From: Populus alba
Lineage: Eukaryota > Streptophyta > Magnoliopsida > Malpighiales > Salicaceae
Length of the DNA: 64,000 nucleotides
Direction of reading: 5' to 3'
Assembly: GCF_005239225.2 (NCBI RefSeq)
Contig: NC_133289.1
Span: 13,252,889-13,316,888 of the forward strand
Shown here piece by piece: positions 59,992 to 64,000 of the stretch. Under the pieces are notes generated by a model. It had not been told where the DNA came from. It made no database searches and saw only the letters and a list, made by a program, of their open reading frames with translations. How positions within the stretch are numbered: the stretch's first letter is position 1; the number at the start of each line of letters is the position of its first letter. Position numbers and translations under genes: made by a program.

Positions 59992-60022
<31 letters not shown>

Positions 60023-60443
60023 TTAATACCTTTTTTTTTGTTCTAACTGTTCATGTTGGTACTTTTCCATATCATATGAGTATAACTCTCCTATCTTGAC
60101 AACCATCTCAAAAGGTGGTAGTTACCATTTATTAGTGTATATGTTTTGTAGTCAATCAAGTGGTTATATGTGTCATTAAATTTATTTATATTTATTATCA
60201 ATAAATGTTGTTTTTATCTTTAATATTCATTTTTATATTTGATTGATAAATCTAATGGTTGATTAATGAATCTAGAGTAAATATAAATTTCTTGGAACAA
60301 AAGTGATTTGCAAAGAAAATTATAATTTTATTATAATTATGAGATTTTTATTGCACCAAAAGATTATTCTTAAATGCTCATGATCGATGCTCTATTAAAG
60401 TATATAAATGCTATTATCTCAGATAATTACTTTTTATCTTACA
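57791..60443. other. AT-rich intergenic DNA
   Basis: No gene was seen. (TA)n runs are at 59949-59964 and 60003-60022. A short direct repeat (attatgagatttttattgcacca at about 60336 and 60446, period ~110 bp) leads into the large triplication. Confidence 0.4.
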
Positions 60444-60480
60444 TAATTATGAGATTTTTATTGCACCAGAAAATTATAAC

Positions 60481-60981
60481 TCATTATTAGTAGCTATTAT
60501 CTCAAATAATTACTTTTTAAATATATTGCATATCCCATATTTTTCATCTTCTTAATGCAAGTTGACATGATTCAAAGGTATATAAATGTCTATGAATCAC
60601 AAGGTAAAGAATTCAACTCGTTATTTCATATATAAACATAAAAACAATCCCTTTTTTCCCACATTTTTTATCTTTATGTACTACCTATATAAGATGTAAC
60701 ACATAACTTTTAAGGTTACATTTTTCATGTATATTTATTGATTTAAGTATTTACATGTTCTATATTAATAAAAGGCTTATTTTGTAGGATATCATGTCCA
60801 AGCTCCTCATTTAGAATCTTCGAAGCCCAACAATCAACTCTAAAAAAGCTTCAAATTTGCTCCACTTTGTCACATATCATGCTCTAATGGCCAATTCACC
60901 CTTTGAGAATAAATAAGTGTTTTGGTCCAAAACAACCATACTTCAAAGCCAACGAGTAGGTGTGGTCGAATATCTTTGGAT

Positions 60982-61026
<45 letters not shown>

Positions 61027-61575
61027 CACACACCCACACCTCCATATCAATTAACACTCAACAGTATAAGAACTCATTATTAGTAGCTATTATCTCACAT
61101 AATTACTTTTTAAATATATTACATATCCCATATTTTTCCTCTTTTTATGCAAGTTGACATGATTCAAAGATATATAAATGTCTATGAATCACAAGGTAAA
61201 GAATTCAACTCGTTATTTCATATATAAACATAAAAACAATCCCTTTTTTCCCACATTTTTTATCTTTATGTACTACCTATATAAGATGTAACACATAACT
61301 TTTAAGGTTACATTTTTCATGTATATTTATTGATTTAAGTATTTACATGTTCTATATTAATAAAAGGCTTATTTTGTAGGATATCATGTCCAAGCTCCTC
61401 ATTTAGAATCTTCGAAGCCCAACAATCAACTCTAAAAAAGCTTCAAATTTGCTCCACTTTGTCACATATCATGCTCTAATGGCCAATTCACCCTTTGAGA
61501 ATAAATAAGTGTTTTGGTCCAAAACAACCATACTTCAAAGCCAACGAGTAGGTGTGGTCGAATATCTTTGGATCC

Positions 61576-61606
<31 letters not shown>

Positions 61607-62264
61607 CACACACCCACACCTCCATATCAATTAACACTCAACAGTATAAGAACTCATTATTAGTAGCTATTATCTCACATAATTACTTTTTAAATATATT
61701 ACATATCCCATATTTTTCCTCTTTTTTATGCAAGTTGACATGATTCAAAGATATATAAATGCCTATGAATCACAAGGTAAAGAATTCAACTCATTATTTC
61801 ACATATAAACATAAAAAACATTCCTCCCCCCCCCCCCCACATATTTTACCTTTTTTTTTTATCTTCATTTACTACCTGTGTAATTAAGATGTAACACATA
61901 ACTTTTAAAGTTATATTTTTCATGTATTCTTATTGATTAAGATGTAACACACAACTTTTAAAGTTATATTTTTCATGTATTCTTATTGATTTAAGTATTT
62001 ACGTGTTTTATATTAATAAAAGACTTATTTTATAGAATTTCATGTATCATGAGCCAAGCTACTCATCTAGAATCTTCAAAGCCCAATAATCAACTCTAAA
62101 ACAGCTTGAAATTTGCTCCACTTTGTCACATCTCATGCTCTCATGGCCAATTCATCATTTGCGAATAAATAAGTGTTTTGGTCCAAAGCAACCATACTTC
62201 TAAGCAAACGAGTAGATTTGATCAAATATCTTTGGATCCATATATATATATATATATATATATA
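60481..62264. repeat. Tandem triplication, ~580-610-bp unit with (TA)n(CA)n tracts
   Basis: Three units start with tcattattagtagctattat at 60481, 61074 and 61654 and end with atctttggatccata plus a (TA)n tract (60984, 61576, 62238). Copies 1 and 2 are nearly identical, and both have (TA)n followed by (CA)n. Copy 3 is more diverged, lacks the (CA)n, and has gained a 13-nt C-run (61826-61838) and an internal ~50-bp duplication near 61880-61990. No gene is inside; two 63-65-codon frames that recur with the unit are chance. Confidence 0.93.
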
Positions 62265-64000
62265 GGAATTTAACGAAAGAAAAAAAAAGAAAAGAAAAGC
62301 CAGACACAAATTTTATGGTAACTAGTAGCATTTTATGAGGTCCAAAATAAAACTTGCACTCGGCCGGCACATCATTCAAACACGCCACTTGAAAGAAGAA
62401 AGTTCAGTCTTTCATTTTCTGCCATTAATTAATCACGTTTGTTTCGACAGTGATAGAAGACTCATTTCCAACGTGGAATGATAAAACTGCTTTGGAGTTT
62501 TGAAACTGCTGCTACCTCCACAACCTTTGAAGATCAACCTAAAGCAAATGGTCACCAAATATAATAATACTTTATTTTTTTTATTAAGAAAAAACTACAG
62601 TTAAAAAGAAAACAAAGGATTTTTTTAATTATATATAATAATAATAGTAATAATAATAATAATAATAATAATTTATTTTCTATATCTAATCTTCTTTTCT
62701 ATTTCTAGTTTTCATATTTTACAGAGAAAGTGGAAAACATGATCATTTCATGAATTTGAAAAATTATTTCCACTTTGAAAATTAAAAAAAATCAAATGAT
62801 TTGTGTTTTTTTTTTAAAAAAAACAGAGAAATAAGTTATTGTATTAATAGAAACTACATATAGGATGAGTTTAGAAAATTTATAAAAAATAATAAAAACA
62901 ATCTAAAAAAGAAAAAGATGGAAACATGAAAAACAAATTAATAGGAGAAACTTGAAAACATAAAAAAAGATGTTTTTCTAAACTATTTATAAATTAAAGA
63001 ATTGATAAAGATATTTTCTAATTCTTAAAAAAAAACAAATCAGAACAAAAAAAATCCTATTTTTCATTTTATATGAACATAGTTTTCTAGAGATCAAAGT
63101 TATTTTTTATACCTGAAATTTTATGTTCAAATATAATATTTTTTTATTCAAAAAAATTATTTTTTTTAGTTTTTAAAATTTGTATTGAGTTTTGAAAACA
63201 GATTTTTTAAATTTTCCAAATTTTTGTTTTTATAAAATTTTCACTATTTTTCAAATTAATGAATAATATAATATTTTTTTAAAACAAACATCTTTTGGCA
63301 ATAATATAAAAATATTAATTTTTCTCTAACATTTTTTAAATTTAGTTAATATCATAAATTTATTTATTTACTTTAAATATAATGTAAAATATTTCATTTT
63401 TTATTAATTAACAAATAAACTTTTTCATGATAATTTTTAATTTGAATGAAATAAAATTAATATTTTATAATTAGATTACTAGATTACAAAATATTAAGAT
63501 GGCTATTGTAAACAATAGTTTTTATTTTTTTAATTAAAAACAGTTATAATCTTGATGTATTTTTTTTTTAATGAACAAAATCATCTCTGTTTTTAATGGA
63601 TGAACATGATTTTTTTTTCATTGAAAAAAACTAGAAAGCAGAAAAAAAAATTACAATAGAAAACAAAATTAATTTTTTTTTATTAGTAACCAGCTCCAAT
63701 GTCCCTTTTATTTCTTCAAAACTTTTGCCGAGGAAGCTCTTAGAATCTTCTCCAAAGCAGTGTTATAAATTGAAGTTTGAGAATTAGGATTTCTCCATCA
63801 TCAGGGATAAAAGGGTTGACTTTACATGCTGCACATAGTTTTTAGTTTTTATTTTTTTATTTATATTTACAAAAAGAGAGGTCCTGGATATATTAATAGA
63901 AAAACTAAAGCGGCTAGGGAATTCATTGTTGCAATTGTTGTAGCTTCAAGCTCAATTGCACTACGTGCGAAAGTGCAATTTTTTTTTTTCCATGTTACTT
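62265..64000. other. AT-rich DNA to window end
   Basis: A (TAA)n microsatellite is at 62637-62671. No coding domain was recognised. The last ~300 bp are somewhat richer in unique sequence, but no exon could be supported. Confidence 0.35.

Overview
The window looks like a nuclear plant chromosome segment, most probably from a woody rosid of the poplar/willow type. It is very AT-rich, its genes have short exons with GT-AG introns, and most of the rest is dispersed repeat and decayed transposon. The poplar/Salicaceae assignment is inference from protein similarity and from repeat families that look familiar. No rRNA, tRNA, CRISPR or bacterial-style operon was seen.

Four protein-coding genes can be reconstructed with complete reading frames. 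They are a tetraspanin of the TET2 type (+ strand, 28293-31048, 2 exons, 269 aa); a plastid-type SAM-dependent methyltransferase-like protein (- strand, 39867-35047, 8 exons, 314 aa); an intronless two-domain cytidine deaminase (+ strand, 45126-46073, 315 aa); and an atypical WCxSC thioredoxin of the ACHT / thioredoxin-like 2 class (- strand, 56922-54312, 4 exons, 220 aa). From memory, the same set of families lies together in Arabidopsis, with TET2 next to CDA1 on chromosome 2 and a methyltransferase, a cytidine deaminase cluster and ACHT2 on chromosome 4. The window therefore looks like one conserved block inflated by transposons. The four genes are not an operon and have unrelated jobs: membrane scaffold, unknown methyl transfer, pyrimidine salvage, and chloroplast redox.

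Left part (1-28 kb): an LTR-like block (about 525-2830) stops just before a decayed LIM exon of the DA1 type (2961-3081). Then come dispersed repeats (5.0-6.4 kb, with a sister copy at 19.4-21.2 kb), a perfect 30-nt inverted repeat (7.0-7.2 kb), SINE copies (9.45, 22.74 and 25.3 kb), a 323-bp tandem duplication around a (TA)n tract (10.1-10.7 kb), a minisatellite (10.8-11.15 kb), a dead Ty3/gypsy gag-protease piece (14.1-14.9 kb), and LTR-like DNA (15-17.3 and 21.4-22.7 kb).

Middle (28-47 kb): TET2, whose intron holds two copies of a short SINE-like module; a decayed minus-strand LTR element with PBS and gag remnant (32.2-33.9 kb); the methyltransferase; AT-rich DNA with a 37-bp minisatellite; and the cytidine deaminase.

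Right part (47-64 kb): a MITE (48 kb); a dead minus-strand Ty3/gypsy element (integrase 50.5-51.6 kb, reverse transcriptase 52.7-53.3 kb) split by a complete 410-bp TRIM with two 168-bp LTRs; the thioredoxin gene, which has an unexplained 83-codon open stretch in its last intron; an A-rich minisatellite at 57.4-57.8 kb; and a ~590-bp unit repeated three times with (TA)n(CA)n tracts (60.5-62.3 kb).

No wholly new system is evident. The points most worth checking are the conserved gene block, the atypical SAM-binding motif of the methyltransferase, the intronic open stretch in the thioredoxin gene, the nested TRIM, and the (TA)n-linked tandem duplications.
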